From NCBI RefSeq assembly GCF_013623775.1, contig NZ_JABFAM010000014.1, forward strand, positions 1-64,000: a stretch of 64,000 nt of DNA, read 5' to 3'. This DNA is from Rufibacter sp. XAAS-G3-1 (lineage in GTDB: Bacteria; Bacteroidota; Bacteroidia; Cytophagales; Hymenobacteraceae). The notes below the pieces were generated by a model that was given only the letters and a program-made list of their open reading frames with translations, was not told the DNA's origin and made no database searches. How positions within the stretch are numbered: the first letter of the stretch is position 1; each line of letters opens with the position of its first letter. The position numbers and the translations under genes were made by a program. Of this stretch, positions 15,844 to 23,332 are shown piece after piece.

Positions 15844-16254
15844 AAAAAATGCGTGCATCAAAACTAGGTTGGGGGGTTTGGTTTCCTTTCTGCTATCCAA
15901 CTCTCCAAGGTTCGCTGCACGTTGCGATTTATTGATGATGAAGTCATGCATGACTTCATCATCAATAAATCGCAACGTGGTGAAGCCTAGTTCAGACAGT
16001 GCTTTGTCTCTTTCGGCATCTTCTTCCAATTTAAATTTATGCGAATAGCCGTCTACTTCAACAATCAACTTCAACTCCTTGCAAAGGAAATCGGCAATGC
16101 AGTTTCCAACTGGCCGCTGTCGCAGAAAGGAGACACCCAGTTTGCCTTTGCTCAACAACTCACCCCAAAGCCTGATTTCGGCTTTAGTAGAATCTGCCCG
16201 ATGCCCTTTTGCCAGCGGTTTCAGCCTTTTATTATAGTGGTGATTGTCTGGCAT
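15817..16254 (-). CDS. DUF559 (Vsr-like) endonuclease-domain protein with repeat-encoded tail
   Basis: A 145-aa protein. Residues about 10-105 are a DUF559 domain related to very-short-patch-repair endonucleases (TKAEIRLWGELLSK, FLRQRPVGNCIADFLC with D55, LIVEVDGYSH with E66 and D68, LSELGFTTLRFIDDEV), so a PD-(D/E)xK-like nuclease site is plausible. The last ~40 residues are not family-like. A perfect 62 bp palindrome (15918-15979) encodes residues about 92-112, and the terminal FFPPLKGVGR is translated from a CCCCTTTGAAGGGG repeat. It sits 19 bp after moxR, splitting a normally adjacent moxR-DUF58 pair. The cellular role is unknown. Confidence 0.82.
   Translation of the reverse strand: MPDNHHYNKRLKPLAKGHRADSTKAEIRLWGELLSKGKLGVSFLRQRPVGNCIADFLCKELKLIVEVDGYSHKFKLEEDAERDKALSELGFTTLRFIDDEVMHDFIINKSQRAANLGELDSRKETKPPNLVLMHAFFPPLKGVGR
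15918..15979. repeat. Perfect 62 bp palindrome with no spacer
   Basis: The 31 bases from 15918 (beginning CACGTTGCGATTTATTGATG) are followed directly by their exact reverse complement, centred on TGCATGCA-like sequence at 15948/15949. It lies inside the 3' part of the DUF559 gene. Confidence 0.93.
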
Positions 16255-16273
16255 GACAAGAATAGATTTCCAT

Positions 16274-17269
16274 CTACCGCCACCCTTCCCTCGGCAGTTC
16301 CACTCCTTTCAGCAGTTCCTCCACCACTTTGTCGGTGGTAATGTTATCCGCCTCGGCGGAGAAGTTCACGAGAATTCGGTGCCGAAGCACCGGATAGGCC
16401 ATGGTCTGCAAGTCTGGCAAGGTCACCGCGAAACGGCCTTGCAGCAGCGCACGGGCTTTGGCGGTGAGAATAAGTGCCTGCCCGGCCCGCGGCCCAGCTC
16501 CCCAGCGCACAAACTCCTGCACAAACGGCACCGGGCTCTCTGCCGGACGGGTGGCACGCACCACACGGGCCACGAAGGCCACCAACTCATCTGAAACAGT
16601 TACTTCGCGCACCAGACTTTGCAAGGCCAGAACCTCGGCACCGGACAATATAGGCTGCACGGTTTCACGCTTGCCGCCGGTGGTGTTTTTTAAGACGGAG
16701 ATTTCCTCCAGTTCCGTAGGGTACTTGATTTTGATGTAGAGCAGGAAACGGTCTAACTGGGCCTCTGGCAAGGGATAGGTGCCGCTCTGCTCAATGGGGT
16801 TCTGTGTAGCAAGCAAGAAGAACGGGCGCGGCAGCGGGTAGGTTTTACCGGCGTAGGTTACCTCAAATTCCTGCATGGCCTCCAGCAACGCCGCCTGCGT
16901 TTTAGGCGGTGTCCGGTTAATCTCATCCGCCAAGACAATGCTGGCGAAGATGGGGCCTTCATTGAACTGGAAAAAGCGCTTGCCCGTGGTGTGGTCTTCC
17001 TCCAGCACTTCGGTACCCAGAATATCGGTGGGCATGAGGTCTGGGGTGAACTGGATGCGGCGGAACGGCAAGTCTACCGCACTGGCCAGGGTGCGCACCA
17101 ACAGCGTTTTTGCCAGGCCTGGCACGCCTTCCAACAGTCCGTGTCCACCGGCTAGCAGCGTGATAAGCACCTCATCCAGTACTTCCTGCTGGCCTACAAT
17201 GATTTTACTTATTTCCTGCCGAAGCGCGGGCAGCTTTGCTAACAGTTGGGTTACTTCTTGTGCAGTCAC
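16274..17269 (-). CDS. MoxR family AAA+ ATPase
   Basis: A 331-aa AAA ATPase. Walker A is GVPGLAKT near 60, Walker B is IVLADEINR near 110, sensor 1 is LATQNPIEQSG, and there is a C-terminal lid domain. MoxR ATPases act as chaperone-like motors with DUF58/VWA proteins. DUF4159 lies upstream and a DUF58 gene downstream, the usual Bacteroidota set, with a DUF559 gene inserted before DUF58. The 249 bp upstream gap holds two strong hairpins (17325-17370 and 17477-17516). Confidence 0.93.
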   Translation of the reverse strand: MTAQEVTQLLAKLPALRQEISKIIVGQQEVLDEVLITLLAGGHGLLEGVPGLAKTLLVRTLASAVDLPFRRIQFTPDLMPTDILGTEVLEEDHTTGKRFFQFNEGPIFASIVLADEINRTPPKTQAALLEAMQEFEVTYAGKTYPLPRPFFLLATQNPIEQSGTYPLPEAQLDRFLLYIKIKYPTELEEISVLKNTTGGKRETVQPILSGAEVLALQSLVREVTVSDELVAFVARVVRATRPAESPVPFVQEFVRWGAGPRAGQALILTAKARALLQGRFAVTLPDLQTMAYPVLRHRILVNFSAEADNITTDKVVEELLKGVELPREGWR

Positions 17270-17324
17270 GGGGTGCGGAAGCTATGATTTTGGGTATTAA
17301 GTAAGCGATTGTTGGTGAATAATC

Positions 17325-17370
17325 TTTGCGTTTTAGGCCTGTTTCTCTAAAAACAGGCCTAAAACGCAAA
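17325..17370. repeat. GTTTTAGGC-family hairpin, perfect 20 bp arms
   Basis: TTTGCGTTTTAGGCCTGTTT and its exact complement are separated by 6 bases. This is the cleanest example of the consensus. It lies between the DUF4159 gene and moxR. Confidence 0.9.
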
Positions 17371-17476
17371 GGCGGCTAATCTCTTACCTTTTCATTATGG
17401 CACGGAAGTTACGCCGTGCCTTCGCTTACAATTAGCAGTTTGGCATGGATTAACTTTAGCGTCATGCTGGCAATTT

Positions 17477-17516
17477 CCGTTTTGAGCCTGTTTTTAGAGA
17501 AACAGGCTCAAAACGG
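17477..17516. repeat. GTTTTAGGC-family hairpin, perfect 17 bp arms
   Basis: CCGTTTTGAGCCTGTTT and its exact complement with a 6-base loop. It lies 3 bp beyond the stop codon of the DUF4159 gene, where it may attenuate or end transcription. Confidence 0.88.
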
Positions 17517-17518
17517 CA

Positions 17519-18139
17519 TCAGCTGGTGAGCGCGTACATTAGGATATTCACCCCGAATTTGGTGTTATCCTCGGCGAGCCAACGCTTGTTCCTAAAGTCA
17601 TAGTCCCACTCGCAGCCGTAGTCTTTGTTGCTGTACAAAACCGCAATGCGGCCGTTCACCTCGTAGGCTTTGAGGTAGTCATGCACCAGGTCATCGCCCC
17701 AACCATTCAACTCGAAGGAGGTGGTAGGCGGGCCTTCCTCAAACTTGAAAAAGGAACGGTACAGCGCATGGCTGTTCGGGATTTTACGCAAGGCCTTCGG
17801 GCCAAAACAGACGCGCATCTGCTCTTCAAACGACCGCGCGAAAAGCCCGTCAATGTCATGGTTGCAGTCATCCACGAACACGAAGCCGCCGTTCTGCACG
17901 TAGCGCTCAAAGTTGACCCGTTCCTTGGCATTGAATTGCACCAGTTTGTGGCCGCTCAGGTAGCAGAACGGGTGCCTGAACAACTCCGCACTTTCCAGAG
18001 AGATGACTTTCTCCTGTTCTACCACGGGCACGGTGGTGTACTCCACCAAGGAATGCAGTAGGTTAGAAGGCATCCGCTGGTCGGTGTCCCAGTTGCCGGA
18101 GCGGTATTGCAGGCGTACGAAGGTGAAAGGGGTAGGCAT
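17519..18139 (-). CDS. DUF4159 domain protein
   Basis: A 206-aa protein with the features of DUF4159: FTFVRLQYRSGNWDTDQRMPSN at the start, FVDDCNHDIDG in the middle, and DYGCEWDYDFRNKRW near the end. These fit a glutamine-amidotransferase-like or ThuA-like alpha/beta fold. The function is unknown; in Bacteroidota it commonly accompanies MoxR and DUF58 genes, as here. The upstream gene is 9 bp away. Confidence 0.82.
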   Translation of the reverse strand: MPTPFTFVRLQYRSGNWDTDQRMPSNLLHSLVEYTTVPVVEQEKVISLESAELFRHPFCYLSGHKLVQFNAKERVNFERYVQNGGFVFVDDCNHDIDGLFARSFEEQMRVCFGPKALRKIPNSHALYRSFFKFEEGPPTTSFELNGWGDDLVHDYLKAYEVNGRIAVLYSNKDYGCEWDYDFRNKRWLAEDNTKFGVNILMYALTS

Positions 18140-18147
18140 GGAAGGTA

Positions 18148-18381
18148 CTACAGAAGGCCAGCCACAGATAAGTCTTCATCCAGCTCTTCCCAATGAATAC
18201 CGATGCCGTTTCCTATCAAACGCCAGTTCATTCTCTGAGCCTCGGTGCCAGCTCTCAAGGCAGGAAACCATTCCAGCGGAACCCCTAACTCACGCCCGTC
18301 TGAGAGAAGAACATACATCTTGGCATCAGTAAACCAGACTTTCTGGGCTTGCGGAGATATATGCTTAACTAAAGTATTCAT
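18148..18381 (-). CDS. DUF2442 domain protein
   Basis: About 77 aa from MNTLVKHISPQAQKVWF; an alternative ATG lies 5 codons upstream at 18396. It matches the DUF2442 pattern (VWFTDAKMYVLLSDGRELGVPLEWFPAL, WRLIGNGIGIHWEELDEDLSVAGLL). It overlaps the end of the DUF4160 gene, so the two are translationally coupled. Such pairs are frequent in bacteria and are suspected toxin-antitoxin-like modules, but the function is unproven. Confidence 0.85.
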   Translation of the reverse strand: MNTLVKHISPQAQKVWFTDAKMYVLLSDGRELGVPLEWFPALRAGTEAQRMNWRLIGNGIGIHWEELDEDLSVAGLL

Positions 18382-18598
18382 GCCACTTTTGCTCAAACAG
18401 AGCCTTATGTTCTAAAACTAATTTACGCAGTTCATTCAATTCCTTTGCGTTGAACTGGTACGAACTCGCCAACTCTACTGGGCTAAGCCAAAATTTTGCA
18501 TGGGCTTCAGCCTTCTCTACGTGGATATGCGGTGGTTCTGATCCTTCATTGCTGAAGAAAAAGAACCTGTACCCCAGTATTCTTAAAATAGTTGGCAT
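18365..18598 (-). CDS. DUF4160 domain protein
   Basis: A 77-aa protein with the DUF4160 hallmark GYRFFFFSNEGSEPPHIHVEKAEAHAKFWL and a C-terminal helical part (LNELRKLVLEHKALFEQKWHEYF). It is the first gene of an overlapping pair with DUF2442. The function is not established; the consistent pairing suggests the two act together. Confidence 0.87.
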   Translation of the reverse strand: MPTILRILGYRFFFFSNEGSEPPHIHVEKAEAHAKFWLSPVELASSYQFNAKELNELRKLVLEHKALFEQKWHEYFS

Positions 18599-18636
18599 GC
18601 CAGATTAAAGCTGTAGAACAGTTTGAAATACAATCT

Positions 18637-18703
18637 CGTTTCTGGCCTGTTTTCCGCTAAACAGGCTCAAAACGGAAACCCCCTTTCCATAGGAAAGGGG
18701 GTT
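18637..18703. terminator. Hairpin repeat plus GGGGGTT stem after the tldE-like gene
   Basis: A hairpin-family copy (arms CGTTTCTGGCCTGTTT and AAACAGGCTCAAAACG, 18637-18674) is followed by a 12 bp stem AACCCCCTTTCC / GGAAAGGGGGTT at 18677-18703. They sit directly past the stop codon of the minus-strand TldE gene. Confidence 0.65.
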
Positions 18704-18712
18704 AAGTTGCTA

Positions 18713-20029
18713 TTACACCGCGTCTGACAAACTGGTGAACGTGAAGTCCCTGATTTTCATGGGCGGCACCAGGTTACCGCCGATGCGCTGCGGTTTGCCC
18801 ATGGCTTCCAGGTTGTTGAGCATGATCACGGGGCTTTCATTAAACCGGAAGTTTTTGACCGGGTGCTTGATCTTGCCGTTCTCAATGTAGAAGGTTCCGT
18901 CGCGGGTGAGGCCGGTGTAGAGCAGGGTCTGCGGATCTACGGCCCTGATGTACCATAAGCGGGTCACCAGAATGCCTTTCTGGGTGCCTTTGATGAGGTC
19001 TTCCAGGCTTTGGTTGCCCCCGGCCATGATGAAGCCGCCCGGCGAAGGAAGGCCTTTCACCCTTTTTTTCTCGGCCCAGAAACGGGAATAGGGAATATTC
19101 TTGATGACGCCCTTGTCAATCCAGGTCACTTTCTCGTGCGGACGGCCATCGCCAGACCAGGTAGAAGACGGAACCTCTGGGTTGGTAGGGTCTGAGGTGA
19201 TGGTCACCCGCTCGTCAAACATTTTCTCGCCCAGTTTGATCTTGCCGCCGGGCCTGCTCAGGAAAGAGCGGCCTTCCTCGGCAGAGCGGGCATCCATGCT
19301 CCGGAACATGTTCTCCAGCAAATCCACGGCGGCGGTAGGCTCCAGAATGACGGTGTACTTGCCGGGCTCCACGGCTTTCGCGTTCATGGAGCTCAAGGCT
19401 TTCTGCGCCGCAATGTTTGAGGCCGCGGCCGCATCCAGCTTGCTTACGTCGCTCACGTCGCGGGTCACGTAGCCCGAGCCGGTGCCGTCTGCGGTGCGCA
19501 TGGTCACGGAGAAGTCTACGCCTGAGCTTTGGGTATAGGCGAACAGGCCCTTGGAGTTCATCTTGGCACTGAACCCGCTGCGGTCTTCCCAGAAACCGGC
19601 GGCCGTCAGTTTCTGGCTGTCGGCGAGCTGCATGCTTTTCCCGGCGGCCTCGGCGCGGTACTCGGGGTTGATGTCATGGGTGGACTTGAACCAGGCGTTG
19701 CTGGGCAGATAGGTCTGTGGGCCGAGCAAGGGCACGTATTCCGGGCTCTCCGGGGCAATGCGGGCCACCTCTTCGGCACGGCGCACTACTTTCTCCAGCG
19801 AGGCATCGTCAAACTCATTGATGGTGGCCACCCCGCTGCGTTTCCCGAACCGGGATTCCACGGCCAGCGACATATTCTCTTCCTCGCCGCTGGTAGAAAC
19901 CGTGCTGCGGGCGTAGCGGATGTTGCCGCCCTTGTAGCCGCTGAGGTTTACCTCGCACTCATCGGCTTTTGAATAGCTCAGGGCCTTTTTGAGGAGCGCC
20001 TGCGCTTGGTCTTTACTTAGTATTGCCAT
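18713..20029 (-). CDS. TldE/PmbA family protease subunit
   Basis: A 438-aa TldD/PmbA-family protein without the HExxxH zinc motif, so it corresponds to the TldE (PmbA) partner. Recognisable parts are the N-terminal LSGYKGGNIRYARSTVSTSGEEEN, the central TVILEPTAAVDLLENMF, and the C-terminal GGNQSLEDLIKGTQKGILVTRLWY. TldD and TldE form a heterodimeric metalloprotease that trims unfolded peptides and some modified peptides. The tldD-like partner is upstream at 20523-22166, but a four-helix-bundle gene with repeats separates them and overlaps this start codon. Confidence 0.9.
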   Translation of the reverse strand: MAILSKDQAQALLKKALSYSKADECEVNLSGYKGGNIRYARSTVSTSGEEENMSLAVESRFGKRSGVATINEFDDASLEKVVRRAEEVARIAPESPEYVPLLGPQTYLPSNAWFKSTHDINPEYRAEAAGKSMQLADSQKLTAAGFWEDRSGFSAKMNSKGLFAYTQSSGVDFSVTMRTADGTGSGYVTRDVSDVSKLDAAAASNIAAQKALSSMNAKAVEPGKYTVILEPTAAVDLLENMFRSMDARSAEEGRSFLSRPGGKIKLGEKMFDERVTITSDPTNPEVPSSTWSGDGRPHEKVTWIDKGVIKNIPYSRFWAEKKRVKGLPSPGGFIMAGGNQSLEDLIKGTQKGILVTRLWYIRAVDPQTLLYTGLTRDGTFYIENGKIKHPVKNFRFNESPVIMLNNLEAMGKPQRIGGNLVPPMKIRDFTFTSLSDAV

Positions 20030-20474
20030 TTGATAGATACGTCTGATGTTGGTTGAAACTGCTTGATTGAGTTCTGAGTCTAGAGTTCTGAGTCCTGAGT
20101 GGGGGTGTTAACCCTTTCTTCTCGTTCTTTTTTGAGGTTAGGATAATGCTTTTCAGGATTTTGATGAGTTCTTGGCAATCGCTATGAATGCTGTCAAAAG
20201 AAGCGACTGAGATGATTTCTGAGTCTTTCATCAGTCTGAGCCAGTAGCTGGTTTCACGGGCTTCTTTCAGAGCTATGGTTAGCTTGTTTCTGAAATCTGC
20301 CCCAGATGGGCTGCCTAAGGCTTCCTCCACATTTGCACCAATGGAAGTTCCACTCCTCAATACCTGCTTTGTGAGAACATAAAACTCCCCCTGTTCTTTC
20401 TGCAGATGCTTGTACAACTTAATCATCCGCAGGGCGAAACTGTAAGACTTAGAAGCAATAATACTTTCAGCCAT
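20013..20474 (-). CDS. Four-helix-bundle protein (23S rRNA IVS-type) with repeat-encoded tail
   Basis: A 153-aa protein. Residues 1-115 match the four-helix-bundle family found in 23S rRNA intervening sequences and as free genes (FALRMIKLYKHLQKEQGEFYVLTKQVLRSGTSIGANVEEA, KLTIALKEARETSYWLRLM). The family is normally about 115-125 aa. The extra ~35 residues include LRTQNSRLRTQ (126-136), translated from an ACTCAGGACT-type repeat at 20070-20101, and the frame ends inside the start of the tldE gene. An inverted copy of the repeat (20496-20513) lies 22 bp upstream of the start. It interrupts the tldD-tldE pair. Function unknown. Confidence 0.88.
   Translation of the reverse strand: MAESIIASKSYSFALRMIKLYKHLQKEQGEFYVLTKQVLRSGTSIGANVEEALGSPSGADFRNKLTIALKEARETSYWLRLMKDSEIISVASFDSIHSDCQELIKILKSIILTSKKNEKKGLTPPLRTQNSRLRTQSSSFNQHQTYLSNGNTK
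20070..20101. repeat. ACTCAGGACT-family repeat, downstream arm of the four-helix-bundle cassette
   Basis: The sequence is built of GAGTTCTGAGTC and GTCCTGAGT units. It is inverted relative to 20496-20513 and matches the arms at 6667-6698 and 6787-6818. It is inside the coding frame of the four-helix-bundle gene. Confidence 0.85.
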
Positions 20475-20495
20475 GAAAAACTTTTTTACTTTTTC

Positions 20496-20513
20496 AACTC
20501 AGGACTCAAGACT
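20496..20513. repeat. ACTCAGGACT-family repeat, upstream arm of the cassette
   Basis: AACTCAGGACTCAAGACT is the exact reverse complement of the last 18 bases of the arm at 6667-6698. It lies between the tldD stop codon and the four-helix-bundle start. Confidence 0.85.
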
Positions 20514-20522
20514 AAAAAACCT

Positions 20523-22166
20523 TTAGATTTTCCGTCCCGTGTTGATCACATTCACGCCATTAAACCGCGTGTGCGAAGAGCCGTGCGAAACGGCACTGAC
20601 CTGGCTGGGCTGGCCTTTTCCGTCAAAGAACGAGCCGAACATGCGGTAGTCGCTCTCGTCGCAGACGGCGGCGCAGGAGTTCCAGAATTCCTGGGTGTTA
20701 CTCTGGTAGGCCACATCTTCCAGCGGGCCCACAATCTTGCCGTCTTTGATCTCGTAGAACAGCTGCCCGCCAAACTGGAAGTTGTAGCGCTGCTGGTCAA
20801 TGGAGTAAGAGCCGCGTCCCGCGATGTAAATGCCGCGCTTCACGTCCTTGATCATGTCGTCCACGCTCAGCTTCGTTTTGCCGGGGGCTAGCGACACGTT
20901 GGGCATGCGCTGGAACTGCACCGAGCTCCAGTTGTCGGCGTACGAGCAGCCGTGCGATTCTTTCTCCCCGATGATGTGGGCCTGGTCGCGGGTGGCCTGG
21001 TAGTTCACCAGCGTACCGTCTTTGATCAAATCCCAGCGTTTGGTTTTCACGCCTTCATCATCGTAGCCTACCGCGCCCAAGGAACCTTCCTGCACCTTGT
21101 CGGCGAAGATGTTGACCAGTTTGCTGCCGTAGGGGAAGTTCTTGGTTTTCCATTTGTCCAGCGTGGCGAAAGAGGTACCGGCGTAGTTGGCTTCGTAGCC
21201 CAGCACGCGATCCAGCTCCAGCGGGTGACCCACACTTTCATGGATAGTTAACCCCAGGTGGTTAGGATCAAGAACTAAATCGTATTTACCAGCCATTACC
21301 GATTTAGCGGTCAGTTTCTCGCGGGCTTGCTTGGCGGCCAGACCTGCATCGGCGACAATGTCAAAGTATTTGTCATAACCTACCAAACCGGTGCCGGCGG
21401 GGCCTTTCATGGTGGGGGCTTTCACGGTGAGGTACTCAAAGCCCATGCCCATGGGCGCGCTCAGCGCATCGCGGGTTTTGAACTTGCCGCTCGCTTTGTC
21501 TACGGCGGTCACCGTGAAGTTGGGCCAGATGCGGTGGATGTCCTGGTCAATGTAGGAACCGTCTGTGGAGGCGAAGTATTTCTGCTCGTTTATCTGGAAC
21601 AGCGCCGAGTTCACGAAATTGGCCCCGTTGGCCAGGGCGGCGGCGTTGGCAGCTAGCAGCAGATCGGCTTTCTCGGTCACGGGCACCTCAAAGGCGTTTT
21701 TTTGGATGGGGGTTCTCCAGCTTACTTCGCCGTAGCCGCGCTGCGGAGCCAGCTGCACTGGTTCTTTCTGGAGTCTGGAATTCGCCTTGGCGATGGCCAC
21801 GGCCTGCTCGGCGGCTTTGGCGATGCCTTTGTCGCTCACGTCTGAGGTGGCCGCGAAGCCCCAGGTGCCGTTCGCGATCACGCGCACGCCCACGCCGTAG
21901 CTCTCCGTGGTGCTGATGCCTTGTACCTGCTTTTCGCGGGTGAACATGTTCTGGGCCAGGTAACGGCCAATGCGCACATCGGTGTAGGTGGCGCCTTTGC
22001 TTTTGGCGGCGTTGAGGGCCACATCGGCCAGGCGTTTCTTCAGGGCCACGTCCACCGTCTCCAGGGCGCGGGCCGGATCAATCTCATGACCGAACGTGGG
22101 CACGTTGGAAAGCAAGAGCCCTCCTACGCCCATGGCGGTCAGTCCTATAAAATCACGTCTTTTCAA
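20523..22166 (-). CDS. TldD family metalloprotease with Tat-like signal
   Basis: A 547-aa protein. The N-terminus MKRRDFIGLTAMGVGGLLLS is a twin-arginine-type signal, so it is probably exported, unlike cytoplasmic E. coli TldD. The zinc motif HExxxH is intact as H309-E310-S-V-G-H314. The C-terminal GRGSYSIDQQRYNFQFGGQLFYEIKDGKIVG block is typical of TldD. It is expected to form the active half of a TldD/TldE protease with the protein at 18713-20029. The two genes are separated by a four-helix-bundle gene, which may be inserted. Confidence 0.92.
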   Translation of the reverse strand: MKRRDFIGLTAMGVGGLLLSNVPTFGHEIDPARALETVDVALKKRLADVALNAAKSKGATYTDVRIGRYLAQNMFTREKQVQGISTTESYGVGVRVIANGTWGFAATSDVSDKGIAKAAEQAVAIAKANSRLQKEPVQLAPQRGYGEVSWRTPIQKNAFEVPVTEKADLLLAANAAALANGANFVNSALFQINEQKYFASTDGSYIDQDIHRIWPNFTVTAVDKASGKFKTRDALSAPMGMGFEYLTVKAPTMKGPAGTGLVGYDKYFDIVADAGLAAKQAREKLTAKSVMAGKYDLVLDPNHLGLTIHESVGHPLELDRVLGYEANYAGTSFATLDKWKTKNFPYGSKLVNIFADKVQEGSLGAVGYDDEGVKTKRWDLIKDGTLVNYQATRDQAHIIGEKESHGCSYADNWSSVQFQRMPNVSLAPGKTKLSVDDMIKDVKRGIYIAGRGSYSIDQQRYNFQFGGQLFYEIKDGKIVGPLEDVAYQSNTQEFWNSCAAVCDESDYRMFGSFFDGKGQPSQVSAVSHGSSHTRFNGVNVINTGRKI

Positions 22167-22391
22167 GGGGTTTGTTTGTTAGGTAAGCGAGAGTTTAAGG
22201 GAGCAGTGACATTTGCTCCATTAAGTTTAGGGGTTGTTTGGCAGGAATGCAAGAATTTCCGCCGGGAATTCACGAAAAGAGCTTTGCAGGGAACAGCCGA
22301 AGGAGCGTTTCGGCGCTGTTTTCAGGAAATAAGGGCAGAAACCGGTTTCTGCCGTTTTGTTACTGGGAGGATAGCATCTGGAAGGCCAGCA

Positions 22392-22457
22392 AGGGCAACC
22401 ACAAGGGCTTGCCCCTACATCTGCAATCGTAGAGACCAGGTATGCCTGGTCTCTACG
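22392..22457. repeat. GGGCAACCACAAGGG repeat followed by GTAGAGACCAGG palindrome
   Basis: 22392-22418 is a solo copy of the GGGCAACC repeat. 22428-22457 is a perfect stem with 13 bp arms (CGTAGAGACCAGG and CCTGGTCTCTACG) and a 4-base loop. Related GTAGAGACCAGGCACTGCC sequences occur at about 28142-28167 and 57353-57380. The rest of the 354 bp gap above the tldD-like start shows nothing recognisable. Confidence 0.75.
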
Positions 22458-22520
22458 TGACTATAAATATGTATCTTGCGTTTTCAGCTTTGAAACAGAA
22501 CTTTGGGCTGTGCCCGTGGT

Positions 22521-23039
22521 TTAGGCGCGGTCTACGCCGTTTGCCCCAAATTGGAGACTTTCTTTTGAGCCAGTATTGCTGAAAAGACGCCAGAAACAGG
22601 CGGAGTTTTCCAGCACTCCCTGGCTGGGACTTACGCGCAGCATTCGGTTCCCTTCCAGGGCAATAGTCAGTTCACCTTCCGGCGAGGCGGTTATCTGCCA
22701 GACGCGTAATTGCTCTTTTTGCGCGCGCACCAGTTCCTGCAGTTTCCGGTCTCTGAGGTTGCTGCCGGGCACCTGCGGGTCAAAGTCAGGGTTGGCCAAG
22801 GTTTGCGTATCTCTGGGAATTTCTACCTCTTCAAACCGAATGGCTACCGCGCCCGCTTCTTCCAGTTGCCAGTGGCAGGCCACCTCCAGCGTCCAGGCAC
22901 CCACGTCCAGAATAAGCCCGGTCGCGTTCATGACATGCGCCTTCCCGAAGTGGAAGAACTGCACGTGTCCCAGCCGGGTAGTTTTGGTTAACGGCAGCCC
23001 CAGCAAATGCTGCATTTCGGGAAAGGTATTCTCGCTCAT
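22521..23039 (-). CDS. Conserved-looking protein of unknown function
   Basis: About 172 aa from MSENTFPEMQHLLGLPL; an alternative ATG lies 5 codons upstream at 23054. It is a soluble-looking mixed alpha/beta protein, rich in charged residues, with no signal peptide or membrane segment. I recognise no family. Segments such as GLILDVGAWTLEVACHW and LTIALEGNRMLRVSPSQG suggest a compact beta-rich fold. Codon usage looks like its neighbours and no overlapping gene competes, so it is probably real. Confidence 0.65.
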   Translation of the reverse strand: MSENTFPEMQHLLGLPLTKTTRLGHVQFFHFGKAHVMNATGLILDVGAWTLEVACHWQLEEAGAVAIRFEEVEIPRDTQTLANPDFDPQVPGSNLRDRKLQELVRAQKEQLRVWQITASPEGELTIALEGNRMLRVSPSQGVLENSACFWRLFSNTGSKESLQFGANGVDRA

Positions 23040-23167
23040 GGATTTACTCTTCAATACAAACGCGAAGATACCAATTTACCTGTGTTAGGAGTGATGTGTT
23101 TTAAGGCTAGTTTGGAAAAAGAAGGCTGAAAACAGGTGCACTCCGGCTGCTTTCTAGTATGGCTGCT

Positions 23168-23332
23168 AAGAGCATGTTTAAATTTCATCTTTGCGCTACA
23201 AACGACCATAAAAAGAACCTGCGTTCACCTTTTTCTCGCACCGTAGTGCTGCTACGCTGCGAGAAAAACGCTTCCGCAGAACCTTTCTCTAGTTAGTTGA
23301 GCCAGCAAACCTCAAATGTAAACAAGCTCTAA
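23168..23332. repeat. About 165 bp fold-back element (AGAGCATGTTTAAA ends)
   Basis: The ends AGAGCATGTTTAAATTT and AAATGTAAACAAGCTCT are imperfect inverted repeats. Inside, TTTTTCTCGCA pairs with TGCGAGAAAAA around a GTAGTGCTGCTAC hairpin. A related element is at about 31329-31480. It resembles a small non-autonomous element, with no gene inside. Confidence 0.75.
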
